A stretch of DNA of 64,000 nt from Paracoccus yibinensis (lineage in GTDB: Bacteria; Pseudomonadota; Alphaproteobacteria; Rhodobacterales; Rhodobacteraceae), in assembly GCF_030846195.1 (NCBI RefSeq), contig NZ_JAVCWH010000003.1, forward strand, positions 62,001 through 126,000, given 5' to 3'. Both the position numbers and the translations under genes were made by a program. The notes beneath the pieces were generated by a model that saw nothing but the letters and a program-made list of their open reading frames with translations, made no database searches and was not told the DNA's origin. Below, piece after piece: positions 16,940-25,898 of the stretch; position 1 is the first letter of the stretch, and every line of letters starts with the position of its first letter.

Positions 16940-17692
16940 TCAGGCGCGGGCATAGCCTTCGGAGGCGGCGATCAACTGGCGGGTATAGTCCTGCTGCGGG
17001 GTGCCCTGGCGCAGGACGTCGACCGCCATCACCTCGACGATGCGGCCGCCCTGCATGACTGCCAGCCGGTCGCACATGTGGCCCACCACGGCCAGGTCAT
17101 GGCTGACCATCACATAGGTCAGCCCGTGTTCGGCGCGCAGGTCCGACAGCAGGTTCAGGATTTCCGCCTGCACGCTGACATCCAGCGCGCTGGTCGGCTC
17201 GTCCAGCAGCAGCAGGCGCGGTTCGGCCGCAAGCGCGCGCGCGATGGCCACGCGCTGGCGCTGCCCGCCCGACAGCTGGTGGGGATAGCGGAAGCGGAAG
17301 CCCCGGCCCAGGCCCACATCGTCCAGAAGCCGCGCGATGCGGCGGTCGATGTCGTCCATGCCTTGCAGGCGCAGGGTTTCGGACAGAACCGCATCGACGG
17401 AATGGCGGGGATGCAGGCTGGCATAGGGGTCCTGGAAGACCATCTGAACGGTCTTGTAGAAGGCCCGGTCGCGGCGTCGTGCAGTCAGGAACTTGCCCGC
17501 GACGTCGATGGTGCCGGACCATGTGTCGATCAGGCCGGCGATGGCGCGCAGGATGGTGGATTTTCCCGATCCTGATTCGCCCACCAAGCCGAAGCTTTCG
17601 CCCTGGGCCACGGTGAAGCTGGCGTCCTTGACTGCGTCCACGCGGTCGGGAGGATGGCCGAACCAGACGTTCAGGTGATCGACCGTCAGCAT
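16940..17692 (-). CDS. Peptide ABC transporter ATP-binding protein (OppF/DppF-like)
   Basis: A 250-aa ABC ATPase. Walker A is GESGSGKST (about residues 36-44), the Q-loop follows, the signature is LSGGQRQRVAIA and Walker B is LLLLDEPTSALD, with the switch His in VMVSHDL. This is the last gene of a five-gene Dpp/Opp-type import operon. The ATG at 17692 gives the usual MLTVDHLNV start. The frame stays open upstream, but that stretch is intergenic. It is shorter than most OppF proteins (about 320 aa) because it lacks the C-terminal oligopeptide-transporter extension. A 70-bp gap with a terminator-like module separates it from the first ATPase gene. Confidence 0.9.
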   Translation of the reverse strand: MLTVDHLNVWFGHPPDRVDAVKDASFTVAQGESFGLVGESGSGKSTILRAIAGLIDTWSGTIDVAGKFLTARRRDRAFYKTVQMVFQDPYASLHPRHSVDAVLSETLRLQGMDDIDRRIARLLDDVGLGRGFRFRYPHQLSGGQRQRVAIARALAAEPRLLLLDEPTSALDVSVQAEILNLLSDLRAEHGLTYVMVSHDLAVVGHMCDRLAVMQGGRIVEVMAVDVLRQGTPQQDYTRQLIAASEGYARA

Positions 17693-17709
17693 GGGCGGCA
17701 CCGTTGCAA

Positions 17710-17760
17710 CGGGGGTTTTGCACCCCCGCACCCCCGCAGGATATTTAGGTGAAGAAGAAG
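17710..17760 (-). terminator. 3' module after the first peptide-transporter ATPase gene (copy 3 of 4)
   Basis: On the minus strand the stop at 17763 is followed by CTTCTTCTTC, ACCTAAATATCC, and a hairpin. CGGGGG at 17710-17715 pairs with CCCCCG at 17723-17728 around TTTTGCA. The order matches the other copies. Unusually, it sits inside an operon, between the two ATPase genes, so it would reduce but perhaps not abolish expression of the last one. Confidence 0.5.
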
Positions 17761-17762
17761 CA

Positions 17763-18641
17763 TTAGAGGCCCCCCGGAAATTCGGTTTCCAGGCTTTCGG
17801 TGATCGTGGCGCCGTTTCGCCAACTGTCCTGGCGCTGCAGGACCGGAAGGCGGTCCACCGGCGCATCGAGGCGCGGCAGGCTGTTCAGCAGGCCTTGCGT
17901 ATAGGGATGGCGGGCCTGGTGCAGGTCCTTGGCCGGCAGCGTTTCCACAATGCGCCCTGCATACATGATCAGAACCCGGTCGCAGAATTGCGCGACCAGG
18001 TTCAGGTCGTGGCTGATGAAGATCACGCCCATGCCCCGGTCGCGGACGAGCCGGTCCATGATGTTCAGCACCTCGGTCCGCACCGAGACGTCAAGCGCGC
18101 TTGTCGGTTCGTCGGCGATCAGGATCTCGGGGTCGGGGGCCAGCATCATCGCGATCATGATCCGCTGGCCCATGCCGCCCGACACCTCGTGCGGGTAGGC
18201 GCCCATGACCCGTTCAGGATCGCGGATCTGGACGGCGGCCAGCATGTCGAGCGCCTTTTGCCGGGCGGCGGCGCGGTTGCCGCCGGCATGGAGTCGATAG
18301 GCCTCGACGATCTGGTCGCCGATGGTCATCACCGGGTTCAGGCTGAATTTCGGGTCCTGCATGACCATGCTGATCCGCCTGCCCCGGATCTTGCGCATCC
18401 GGCGTTCCGGCAGGTTCAGGATCGATTGGCCCTCAAGGTCGAGGCGGTCGGCGGTCACGCGGCCGGGCGGACGGACAAGGCCCAGGATCGCGCGGCCGGT
18501 CATGGACTTGCCCGACCCGGATTCGCCCACGACCCCCAGCCGTTCCCGGCCCAGATCGAAGCTGATGCCGCGCACGGCCTCGAACGTGCCGTGGCGCGTG
18601 GGAAAGCTGACACGCAGGTTCTGGACGGACAGCAGGGTCAT
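17763..18641 (-). CDS. Peptide ABC transporter ATP-binding protein (OppD/DppD-like)
   Basis: A 292-aa ABC ATPase. Walker A is GESGSGKSM (near residue 40), the signature appears as VSGGMGQRIMIAMML, and Walker B is ILIADEPTSALDVS, with SHDLNLVAQ as the H-loop. The C-terminal HPYTQGLLNSLPRL is the oligopeptide-family tail. It pairs with the second ATPase to energise uptake. The ATG overlaps the permease stop by 4 bp, so translation is coupled. The signature Gln is replaced (GGMGQR), which is common in this subfamily. Confidence 0.92.
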   Translation of the reverse strand: MTLLSVQNLRVSFPTRHGTFEAVRGISFDLGRERLGVVGESGSGKSMTGRAILGLVRPPGRVTADRLDLEGQSILNLPERRMRKIRGRRISMVMQDPKFSLNPVMTIGDQIVEAYRLHAGGNRAAARQKALDMLAAVQIRDPERVMGAYPHEVSGGMGQRIMIAMMLAPDPEILIADEPTSALDVSVRTEVLNIMDRLVRDRGMGVIFISHDLNLVAQFCDRVLIMYAGRIVETLPAKDLHQARHPYTQGLLNSLPRLDAPVDRLPVLQRQDSWRNGATITESLETEFPGGL

Positions 18642-19543
18642 TCCTTGGCCCCCTTCGGGTCCAGCACGTCGCGCAAGCCGTCGCCCAAGAGGTTGAAGGC
18701 CATCGAGACGATGAAGATCGCGATCCCCGGCATGGCGGCGACCCACCAGAAATCCAGGATATAGGTCCGCCCGTCGGAAATCATCGCGCCCCATTCCGGC
18801 ATCGGCGGTTGCGCGCCAAGGCCCAGGAAGCCCAGGCCCGCCGCCGACAGGATGATCCCCGCCATGTCGAGCGCCACCCGCACGATCAGGGAACTGATGC
18901 ACAGCGGCCAGATATGCTTGACAAGCAGCCGCAGCGGCCCCGCCCCTTGCAAGCGCGCGGCGGCGATGAAGTCGGCGTTGCGGATGGTCAGAGTCTCGGC
19001 CCGCGCCAGCCGCGCATAGGGGGGCCAGGCGGTCAGGGCCAGGGCAAGGACCGCGTTGGTGATGCTGGCGCCCAGGGCCGCGACGAAGGCCAGGGCCAGG
19101 ATCAGCTTGGGGAAGGCCAGGAAGATGTCGGTGATCCGCATCAAGACCTGGTCCACCCAGCCACCGGCAAAGCCCGCGACCGTGCCGATGAACAGCCCGA
19201 TCACCGGCGCGATCAGCGCCACGGTGCCCACGATGAACAGCGTGATGCGCGATCCATGGATCAGCCGCGACAGGATGTCCCGGCCCAAATGGTCGGTGCC
19301 CAGCCAATGCGCGGCCGAGGGCGGTTGCAGCCGGTTCGCCAGATCCTGCGCAAAGGGGCTTTGCGGCGCGATCCATGGCGCCAGGATCGCCATGGCGATC
19401 AGCAGGACCAGCACGACCAGCCCCAGCATCGCCAGCTTGTTGCCCCGGAAGGTCAGCCAGCCCTGATACAGCGCGCCCATGCGCGCCTGCCTGCGGGTCT
19501 GGGGCGCATCCGACAAAAGCCATTCGCGTCTGGTCTGGTTCAT
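18638..19543 (-). CDS. Peptide ABC transporter permease (DppC/OppC-like)
   Basis: Inner-membrane permease of 301 aa with an N-terminal cytoplasmic stretch and about six transmembrane helices. The BPD_transp_1 domain contains the ATPase-coupling EAA loop near ARAETLTIRNADFIAAAR (with LQGAGP following). GTDHLGRDILSRLIHGSR is the typical OppC segment after the first helix. It forms the translocation channel with the DppB-like subunit. Both ends overlap neighbours by 4 bp (ATGA), so the core operon is tightly coupled. Confidence 0.93.
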   Translation of the reverse strand: MNQTRREWLLSDAPQTRRQARMGALYQGWLTFRGNKLAMLGLVVLVLLIAMAILAPWIAPQSPFAQDLANRLQPPSAAHWLGTDHLGRDILSRLIHGSRITLFIVGTVALIAPVIGLFIGTVAGFAGGWVDQVLMRITDIFLAFPKLILALAFVAALGASITNAVLALALTAWPPYARLARAETLTIRNADFIAAARLQGAGPLRLLVKHIWPLCISSLIVRVALDMAGIILSAAGLGFLGLGAQPPMPEWGAMISDGRTYILDFWWVAAMPGIAIFIVSMAFNLLGDGLRDVLDPKGAKE

Positions 19544-20604
19544 TTCGACCTCGGGTCCAGGACGCGATACAGGATGTCGCTGAGCAGGTTCAGCAGCACG
19601 AAACAGGTGCCGACCACCACCGTGCCGCCCAGGACCGCGTTCATGTCGCCCGACAGCAGCGCCTTGGTGATGTATTGGCCAAGGCCGGGCCAGCTGAAGA
19701 TGATCTCGGTCAGGACGGATCCTTCCAGCAGCGATCCGAAGGACAGCGCGATCACCGTCACCAGCGGGATCGAGATGTTGCGGAAGGCGTGGCGCCAGAT
19801 CACCGCGCGTTCCGACAGGCCCTTCACGCGGGCGGTGGTGATGTATTCAGCCGAAAGCTGTTCCAGCATGAAGCTGCGCGTCATCCGGCTGATATAGGCG
19901 AGGCTGAAATAGCCCAGCAGGCTGGCGGGCAGGATGATGTGGGAAAACGCATCCTTGAACGCCCCCCAGTCGCCCGCGATCAGCGAATCGACCAGGATCA
20001 GCCCGGTCACAGTGGGCACCATCCCGTCATAGATGATCCCCTGCCGCCCAGGACCCCCGACCCAGCCCAGGATGCCGTAGAAGACCAGAAGGCCCATCAA
20101 TCCCAGCCAGAAGATCGGCATGGAATAACCCACAAGCGCCACCACGCGCGCGATCTGGTCGATGATGCCGCCCCGGCGCGCGGCGGCGATCACGCCCAGC
20201 GGCACACCGATCAGGACGCCAATCAGCGTGCCCAGCGTCGCCAGTTCAAAGGTGGCTGGAAAGACCCGCAGGATGTCGTCCACGACCAGTTGCCCGGTAG
20301 AGATCGAGCGCCCGAAATCGCCGGTCAGCACATCGCCCAGGTATCGCGCGAACTGCACATACAGCGGCCGGTCCAGGCCCATGGCCTGATAGGCGGCGTC
20401 GTATTGGGCCTGGCTGGCGCGGTCGCCCACGACCTTCAATACCGGGTCGATCGGCATCACCCGCCCGATGATGAAGGTCACCAGCAGCAGGCCCAGCATG
20501 GTCAGGATCAGCGACAACAGCGTGCCCGCGATGCTGCGGGCGCGGCGGCGGCGGGCGGCGGCACGGCCGTCGCCCTGCCCCCTGTCGGTGTCGGTCGCGG
20601 CCAA
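19540..20604 (-). CDS. Peptide ABC transporter permease (DppB/OppB-like)
   Basis: Inner-membrane permease of 354 aa. The first helix (about residues 25-48) and a large periplasmic loop with MGLDRPLYVQFARYLGDV (then LTGDFGRS) are typical of DppB. The EAA loop is seen as EYITTARVKGLSERAV. It heterodimerises with the DppC-like subunit. The likely start is a TTG at 20604, 3 bp after the binding-protein stop. A basic, Arg-rich N-terminus of about 24 residues precedes helix 1, so a later start cannot be excluded. Confidence 0.9.
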   Translation of the reverse strand: MAATDTDRGQGDGRAAARRRRARSIAGTLLSLILTMLGLLLVTFIIGRVMPIDPVLKVVGDRASQAQYDAAYQAMGLDRPLYVQFARYLGDVLTGDFGRSISTGQLVVDDILRVFPATFELATLGTLIGVLIGVPLGVIAAARRGGIIDQIARVVALVGYSMPIFWLGLMGLLVFYGILGWVGGPGRQGIIYDGMVPTVTGLILVDSLIAGDWGAFKDAFSHIILPASLLGYFSLAYISRMTRSFMLEQLSAEYITTARVKGLSERAVIWRHAFRNISIPLVTVIALSFGSLLEGSVLTEIIFSWPGLGQYITKALLSGDMNAVLGGTVVVGTCFVLLNLLSDILYRVLDPRSK

Positions 20605-20607
20605 GCC

Positions 20608-22206
20608 TTATTCGCCCTTCGTCACCTGACGATACATGACCGAGGTCACCGACCCGCCCGAGTTCCAGTTCTGCACATTCTCGCGCAGCCCGGTATTCTC
20701 GACCCGCTGGAACAGCGGCACGATGGGCGCCTCGGCCTGATACTGGCGCTGGATGTCCTGATACATCTGCGCGCGCTTGTCGGCGTCCTGTTCCAGGGTG
20801 GCGGCCACCGTGGCCTCATTCATCTCCTCGGGCACGGCATAGGCGTTGCGCCAGGCCAGAAGGCCGGTCGCCTGCGCCTCATCGCTGTTGTCGGGGTTAT
20901 AGGCGAAGGTCGCGGCGTTGGTGTTCGGGTCCGAATAATCCGGTCCCCATTCGCCCAAAAAGATCGGCACGTCACGGGCGCGATAGGCGTCCAGCACCTG
21001 CGCGCCGGTCATCTGCTGGATTTCCAGCGTCAGGCCCGCTTCGGCCATGGATGCCTGCAGGGCCTGGGCCACGTCCACATATTCGCGCAGGTCGCGGACC
21101 TTGGTGGTGATGGTCTTGCCGGACATCCCCGCCTCGTCGATCAGCGCCTTGGCCTTGGCGACGTCATAGGTCCAGGGCATGTCTTCCAGCGCGCCCAGAT
21201 AGCCCTTGGGCAGGAAGGACTGGTGCGGCACGAAGGTGCCCTTGAGGAAGCTGTTCGCGATGCCGTCGTAATCGACCAGATACTTCATCGCCTCGATCAC
21301 GGCGGGGTTCGACAGCACGGGATCCTTCTGGTTCAGACCCATATAGAGGATCCGGCCGCGCGGTTCGTCCTGGATCTTCACGCCCTCCACCGCGCTGATG
21401 GACTCCACGTCGGTGGGCGACAGGTTGCGGGCCGCATCGATGTCGCCCTGTTCCAGCAGCAGCCGCTGTGCGCTGGATTCGGCCACGTTGCGCACCACCA
21501 CGCGCTTCATTTCGGGCGCGCCCTGGAAATAGTCCTCATAGGCGGTCAGCTGCACAGCCTCGTTCGGACGCCAGCCGGCCAGGACATAGGGGCCGGAACC
21601 CGCCTCGTTCGTGTTCAGCCAGGTGTTGCCCAGATCCTCGCCCTCGGCATTGGCCATCACGGTTTCCTTGTCCACCACGCTGGCGATGTTGGCGGTCAGG
21701 CAGTTCAGCACGAAGGTCGGCGCATAGGGCTTGTCCAGGTGCAGCGTCAGGGTCTTGTCGTCGAAGGTGATCTTTTCCTCGACATTTTCGGGGGTGAAGC
21801 CGAACTGGGTCAAGATGAAGGCCGGGGTCTTGTCCAGCTTCACCGCGCGCTGCAGCGACCAGGCGGCGTCCTCGGCCCGGACCGGGTTGCCGGAATGGAA
21901 GGTCACGCCGTCGCGCATGGTGAAGGTGATGGACATGCCGTCTTCGCTGACCTCCCAGCTTTCGGCCAGGGACGGCTTGAAGCCTGCCTCCATGTCCAGC
22001 GGGTCGAAATCGACCAGCCGGTCATAGGTGTTCTGGTTCACGTCGTTGCCCGAGAACTCGAAGCTTTGCGCCGGGTCCAGGCTGATGATGTCGTCGATGG
22101 CCGCGGCCACGACCAGCGTGTCGGCGGGGGTTTCCGCGTAAGCCGCGGGCGCGATGGCCAGGGCCGATGCCAGCAGGATCGCGCGCGGAGTCAGAAGATG
22201 TTTCAT
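20608..22206 (-). CDS. Peptide ABC transporter substrate-binding protein (SBP family 5)
   Basis: A periplasmic binding protein of 532 aa, normal for DppA/OppA. The Sec signal peptide is residues 1-22 (MKHLLTPRAILLASALAIAP, cleaved after AYA). The mature part begins with a SLDPAQS segment. The family signature region MRDGVTFHSGNPVRAEDAAW is near residue 105. It would capture di- or oligopeptides, or other solutes of this family such as nickel or opines; specificity cannot be read. It is the first gene of the operon, and the 92 bp upstream should hold its promoter. Confidence 0.92.
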   Translation of the reverse strand: MKHLLTPRAILLASALAIAPAAYAETPADTLVVAAAIDDIISLDPAQSFEFSGNDVNQNTYDRLVDFDPLDMEAGFKPSLAESWEVSEDGMSITFTMRDGVTFHSGNPVRAEDAAWSLQRAVKLDKTPAFILTQFGFTPENVEEKITFDDKTLTLHLDKPYAPTFVLNCLTANIASVVDKETVMANAEGEDLGNTWLNTNEAGSGPYVLAGWRPNEAVQLTAYEDYFQGAPEMKRVVVRNVAESSAQRLLLEQGDIDAARNLSPTDVESISAVEGVKIQDEPRGRILYMGLNQKDPVLSNPAVIEAMKYLVDYDGIANSFLKGTFVPHQSFLPKGYLGALEDMPWTYDVAKAKALIDEAGMSGKTITTKVRDLREYVDVAQALQASMAEAGLTLEIQQMTGAQVLDAYRARDVPIFLGEWGPDYSDPNTNAATFAYNPDNSDEAQATGLLAWRNAYAVPEEMNEATVAATLEQDADKRAQMYQDIQRQYQAEAPIVPLFQRVENTGLRENVQNWNSGGSVTSVMYRQVTKGE

Positions 22207-22298
22207 GGTGTTCCCTGTTTCCCTGGTCCCCGCGTCGGGGCGGGGTTGCATGACATGCAGGGTGGCCCAAGGCGGAACGGCTGGCAAGTCCTAGGTGG

Positions 22299-23459
22299 TC
22301 AAGCCTGCCGCAACGTCCGCCTGAACGCCGCCAGCCAGCGGCGGGCGTCGAAGCCGGGCGGGGGATCGGGCGCGTAAAGCTGACGGTCCAGGTCGGCCAG
22401 GATCGGCGGTGCAGGTTGGCCGCGCCAACGCAGGTGCCGGTCGGCGGCACCCCGCAGGGCGGCCAGATCCCCGGCAGCGGCGGCCCGGCGCATCGCCTGG
22501 GTATGCGGGCCGGGCAGCAGGCGGCGGACACGCGTCCTGACAGCCGCCAGGGGCAGCAATCCCTGCCCGTGCAGCATCAGGGTCAGCGATGCCGCCATGC
22601 CCCCGCCCAGGGCCAGCGCGGCTAGCGGCCAGTTGCGCCAGACCACCTGGTCGGACGCGCCGAAGTTCGACCCGAAGCCCGCAAAGCCGAAGGGGATGGG
22701 CTTCAGCGGCGCGACCTCGACCTGCCGGCTGTCGGTGTCGAACCAGGGGAAGGCCTCGGCATGAAGGATGGCCGGTTCGCCGGTGCGGGGGCGCAACTGC
22801 CATTCCCAGACCACGCGCGCGACCGGTCCCGCCTCGGTCAGCACGGTTTCGCGGTGTTCGGGCTGACTGAACAGGATCAGCCAGGGTTCGGACAGGTCGG
22901 GACGCGCGGGCAGGTGATGGGCCAGGGCGCCGACCGCCTCGATGGTGACGCGGCGGGTCAGGATCTCGTCCTTCTTCAGGCGGCCCGGTTCGGCGGACAG
23001 TTCGTCGGTCAGCACCAGCCGGCTGGCCGACAGGGGCGGCGCGTCAGTGGGAAAGGGCTTGACCCCCAGGGTGACGGGCGCGGCGGTGACGGTGGTTTCC
23101 GCCCGCTGGCCGTTGTTCTGGACATAGGTCAGCCTGTGGCTGATCGGGCCGACCTTTATCGCCCCGTCGCGGCGGGGGAACAGGGCGATCTTGCGTTCGA
23201 AGATCTGCAGCAGCCGCCCGTTCACGCGTTCCTTGTGCCAATCGTCCCGCGCGATCTGGATCCAGTCGTAATCGGGCGAATTCGGGAACTGCATGTCCTC
23301 GAGCGAGACGGTCAGGTCGTATTCGCCCCGGATCGTCAGTTCGATCATTTCCGACACGACCGGGTTGCCATGGTCATGCAGCACCATCAGCCGCGTGTCG
23401 CCCTGGGCCAGCACTGCGCCTGCCATGACCAGCCAGGCCAGGATGATGCGGATCACCAT
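22299..23459 (-). CDS. BatD-like protein
   Basis: Last gene of the MoxR/VWA operon, 386 aa. It has a signal peptide (residues 1-18, ending GAVLAQG), a long periplasmic beta-rich region with WHKERVNGRLLQIFERKIAL, and one transmembrane helix near LALGGGMAASLTLML. A cytoplasmic tail rich in Arg and Ala follows. This layout fits BatD, an oxygen-tolerance-type accessory protein of Bat operons. The sequence similarity is modest, so the name rests largely on context and architecture. The ATG at 23459 overlaps the TPR gene end by 7 bp. Confidence 0.72.
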   Translation of the reverse strand: MVIRIILAWLVMAGAVLAQGDTRLMVLHDHGNPVVSEMIELTIRGEYDLTVSLEDMQFPNSPDYDWIQIARDDWHKERVNGRLLQIFERKIALFPRRDGAIKVGPISHRLTYVQNNGQRAETTVTAAPVTLGVKPFPTDAPPLSASRLVLTDELSAEPGRLKKDEILTRRVTIEAVGALAHHLPARPDLSEPWLILFSQPEHRETVLTEAGPVARVVWEWQLRPRTGEPAILHAEAFPWFDTDSRQVEVAPLKPIPFGFAGFGSNFGASDQVVWRNWPLAALALGGGMAASLTLMLHGQGLLPLAAVRTRVRRLLPGPHTQAMRRAAAAGDLAALRGAADRHLRWRGQPAPPILADLDRQLYAPDPPPGFDARRWLAAFRRTLRQA

Positions 23460-24067
23460 GGATCGCCCTCCTCGGGGCGGATCAGGCCCATCTGGGCGCG
23501 TCGGTCGAATTCGGTGCGGATTCGCAGCTTCAGGAACTCGCCCGGGTCGTCGGTGATGGCGTCCAGCCATTGATCCGTCGCGGCCAGGCCCTTGGCGTCC
23601 AGCCGCCGTTCCCATTCCGGCCCCGATGCATTGGCCAGAAGATCCGAGATCGGGATATCCCCCGCGTCCAGCCCCCCCGCCCCCTTGATGCGGCCCGGCA
23701 CCGTGGAATCGCCGCGTTCCGGCGGATACATCGTGGCCACAAGGTCGCGGTTGCGCCGCGCCTGTTCGTCGGCGGGATTGGCAAACAGCATCGCGTCGAA
23801 ATAGGCGACCGACAGCGGGTAATCCCCCACCGCCGCCAGCGACAGCCCCCGGTTATAGGTCTGCGTCCGTCCCGCCTGGGCAAAGGCCGCATCGGCACCC
23901 GCATGATCGCCCAGCCGATACAGCGCCACGCCCCGCGCCGCCGGGTCGGACAGCAGCCAGGCAGCAGGGCGGTCCAGCCCGGCATGCAGGGCCAGCCGTC
24001 CAAGCGCGCCAGGCCCCGCGACCGCAAGGGCGGCAAGACCGGCCAGGGCGACCAGCAGTGGCCTCAT
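23453..24067 (-). CDS. TPR protein of the Bat operon (BatC/BatE-like)
   Basis: A 204-aa protein with an N-terminal signal or anchor helix (residues 4-24). It carries about two tetratricopeptide-like repeats: GVALYRLGDHAGADAAFAQA and YNRGLSLAAVGDYPLSVAYF. The C-terminal half contains a Pro/Gly-rich stretch and EWERRLDAKGLAATDQWLDA. Proteins like this accompany VWA membrane proteins in Bat operons and probably scaffold them on the periplasmic side. Its start overlaps the preceding VWA gene by 4 bp. Confidence 0.75.
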   Translation of the reverse strand: MRPLLVALAGLAALAVAGPGALGRLALHAGLDRPAAWLLSDPAARGVALYRLGDHAGADAAFAQAGRTQTYNRGLSLAAVGDYPLSVAYFDAMLFANPADEQARRNRDLVATMYPPERGDSTVPGRIKGAGGLDAGDIPISDLLANASGPEWERRLDAKGLAATDQWLDAITDDPGEFLKLRIRTEFDRRAQMGLIRPEEGDPW

Positions 24068-24963
24068 TCCAACCTCCGCAACATGACCAGCAGGGGCGGA
24101 AGCGCCAGCAGCGCCAGCCAGGGCCCGAGGTCGCGGTATTGCAGGGCTTGCAGGACCGGATCGCGGACGGACCCGCCGCTGCGGATCAGCCGCGCCGCCA
24201 GCCGGTCCGACTGGTCCCAGGCGGCGGCCTCTCCGTCACGCAGCAGGCGGTCGAGCGCATCGGGGGCGGGCGCCGGGGCATCTGCCGCGCGTCCCTCCAG
24301 CCGCAGGGCCGAGATGCGCACCCCCTGCCCCGCCAGCCGGTCCGCCTCGGCCACGGCCTGGTTGTCCACCCCGCCGCCGTCGGAAATCAGCACCAGATCG
24401 GCCCGCGGCAGCCCGGCCAGCATCTGTGTGGCCATGCCGATGGCCGCCGCCGGGCGGCTGCCCTTGCCGGGCATGGTTTCCGCGTCCAGGACGCCGATCT
24501 GCGTCTGCAATGTCGCGACATCCAGCGTGGGCGCGGATGCGGTGAACGCCTCGCCGCCATAAAGGATCAGCCCGACCGGCCGGCCGGACAACCCCTGCGC
24601 CAGTCCGGCAGCGGCGATCTTGGCCTGATCCAGCCCCGCCCCCTGCGCGACCGAGGGCGACAGATCCACCGCCAGCACCACTGCATCCGCCTGCGCCAGC
24701 ACCGGCGCGTCGGTGCGCGGCAGGGCCGGACCCGAAAGCCCGCAGATCAGCACCGCTAGTGCCAGGGGCGCCAGCAGCCGCATCCACAACGGCTGCCGGC
24801 CGCCCAGATGCCCCAGCGCCTGCATCGCCCGCAACATGTCGTGCGGCATCACGCCTTCCCATCCCCCGGCATCGGGCGACCGCGCCAGCCGCAGCAGGAC
24901 CAGCCCCGCCAGCGGCAGCAACGCCAGCAGCCACCAGGGGCGCAGCAGGATCAGCCCGTCCAT
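24064..24963 (-). CDS. VWA-domain membrane protein (BatB-like)
   Basis: A 299-aa membrane protein. Two N-terminal transmembrane segments (about residues 8-25 and 58-78) flank a short loop. A von Willebrand A domain follows with the MIDAS motif AVDLSPSVAQG (D-x-S-x-S), and LVLISDGGGVDNQA carries the later acidic residue. A C-terminal helix (LALLALPPLLVML) anchors it again. The paired VWA genes suggest the two proteins form a heteromeric complex remodelled by the MoxR ATPase. The start overlaps the previous VWA gene by 13 bp. Confidence 0.82.
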   Translation of the reverse strand: MDGLILLRPWWLLALLPLAGLVLLRLARSPDAGGWEGVMPHDMLRAMQALGHLGGRQPLWMRLLAPLALAVLICGLSGPALPRTDAPVLAQADAVVLAVDLSPSVAQGAGLDQAKIAAAGLAQGLSGRPVGLILYGGEAFTASAPTLDVATLQTQIGVLDAETMPGKGSRPAAAIGMATQMLAGLPRADLVLISDGGGVDNQAVAEADRLAGQGVRISALRLEGRAADAPAPAPDALDRLLRDGEAAAWDQSDRLAARLIRSGGSVRDPVLQALQYRDLGPWLALLALPPLLVMLRRLE

Positions 24964-25898
24964 CCGCGCCGCCTCCCCGCGATCAGGAACAGACACAAGG
25001 CGGCGACGGTGGCGGGCCAGACCCACAGGGGCTGCCACAGCCGCATTGGCGGGCGGGCCGAAGGGTTCGGCTCCAGACGGTCCAGGCTTTGCGCCACAGC
25101 CTGCAGGTCGGCGGTGCCGCGCACGCGGAAGCTTTCGCCATCGGCCACCTGGGCCACCGCGCGCAGGGTTGCCACATCCACCGCATCGCGCGATTGCGGC
25201 TGGTTCTCCAGATCCTCGGGGCCAAGGGCGATGGAATGGACGCGGATGCCGTGGTCATGGGCAAGCCGCGCGGCCTCGACCGCAGGCACGGTGCCGGAGG
25301 TGTCCACACCGTCCGACATCAGCACGATCACCCGCGTGGGCGCATCGCTGCGCGACAGGCGCTTGGCGGCAAGGCCCAACCCGTCGGAAATCGCGGTCCC
25401 GCGCCCCGAGATGCCGATCTGCGCTTCGTCGATGGCGCGGGCGACGGCATCCACGTCGAAGGTCAGGGGGGCCGCGAAATAGGCGCGCTCGCCAAAGATC
25501 ACCAAGCCGATCCGGTCCCCCCGCCGCGCGGCGACAAAGGCCGAGGCCGTGCGCTTCACCGCCTCCAGCCGGGTGACGGGCTGATTGTCGAGGTAGAAGT
25601 CCTCTTTCAACATGCTGCCCGACAGATCCATGACCAGCACGATGTCGCGCCCCGATGCCGGGATCACGTCACTGGCGACCTCGATCCGGGGACCGGCCAA
25701 GGCCAGGACAAGGGCAACCCAGGCCAATCCCGCCAACCAGGGGCCGCGCCTGCGCGCCGAAGAGGCCGGGCGGGCCGCTTGCAGCAGATGCGGCGGCAGC
25801 GTCAGGGCCGGTCGGGGCACGTCCAGGGGCGGCAGCAGGTGGCGGAACGCCAGGGGCAGCGGCAGCAGGATCAGCAGCCAAGGCCACGCAAGGCTCAT
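24951..25898 (-). CDS. VWA-domain membrane protein (BatA-like)
   Basis: A 315-aa protein. The N-terminal helix (residues 3-20) and a second helix (about 53-68) place the VWA domain outside the cytoplasm. The MIDAS residues are in VMDLSGSML (D-x-S-x-S), with Thr in GRGTAISDGLGLAAKRL and Asp in VIVLMSDGVDTSG. A C-terminal helix (VWPATVAALCLFLIAG) ends it. BatA-type proteins work with MoxR ATPases in envelope maturation or stress tolerance. It overlaps the DUF4381-like gene end by 4 bp. Confidence 0.87.
   Translation of the reverse strand: MSLAWPWLLILLPLPLAFRHLLPPLDVPRPALTLPPHLLQAARPASSARRRGPWLAGLAWVALVLALAGPRIEVASDVIPASGRDIVLVMDLSGSMLKEDFYLDNQPVTRLEAVKRTASAFVAARRGDRIGLVIFGERAYFAAPLTFDVDAVARAIDEAQIGISGRGTAISDGLGLAAKRLSRSDAPTRVIVLMSDGVDTSGTVPAVEAARLAHDHGIRVHSIALGPEDLENQPQSRDAVDVATLRAVAQVADGESFRVRGTADLQAVAQSLDRLEPNPSARPPMRLWQPLWVWPATVAALCLFLIAGRRRGWTG

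Noticed and set aside
14831-17575. A 914-codon open frame on the plus strand
   Set aside because: It lies antisense to cbpA, the aldo/keto reductase and the peptide-transporter ATPase, all of which have clear motifs. In high-GC DNA such long shadows are expected.
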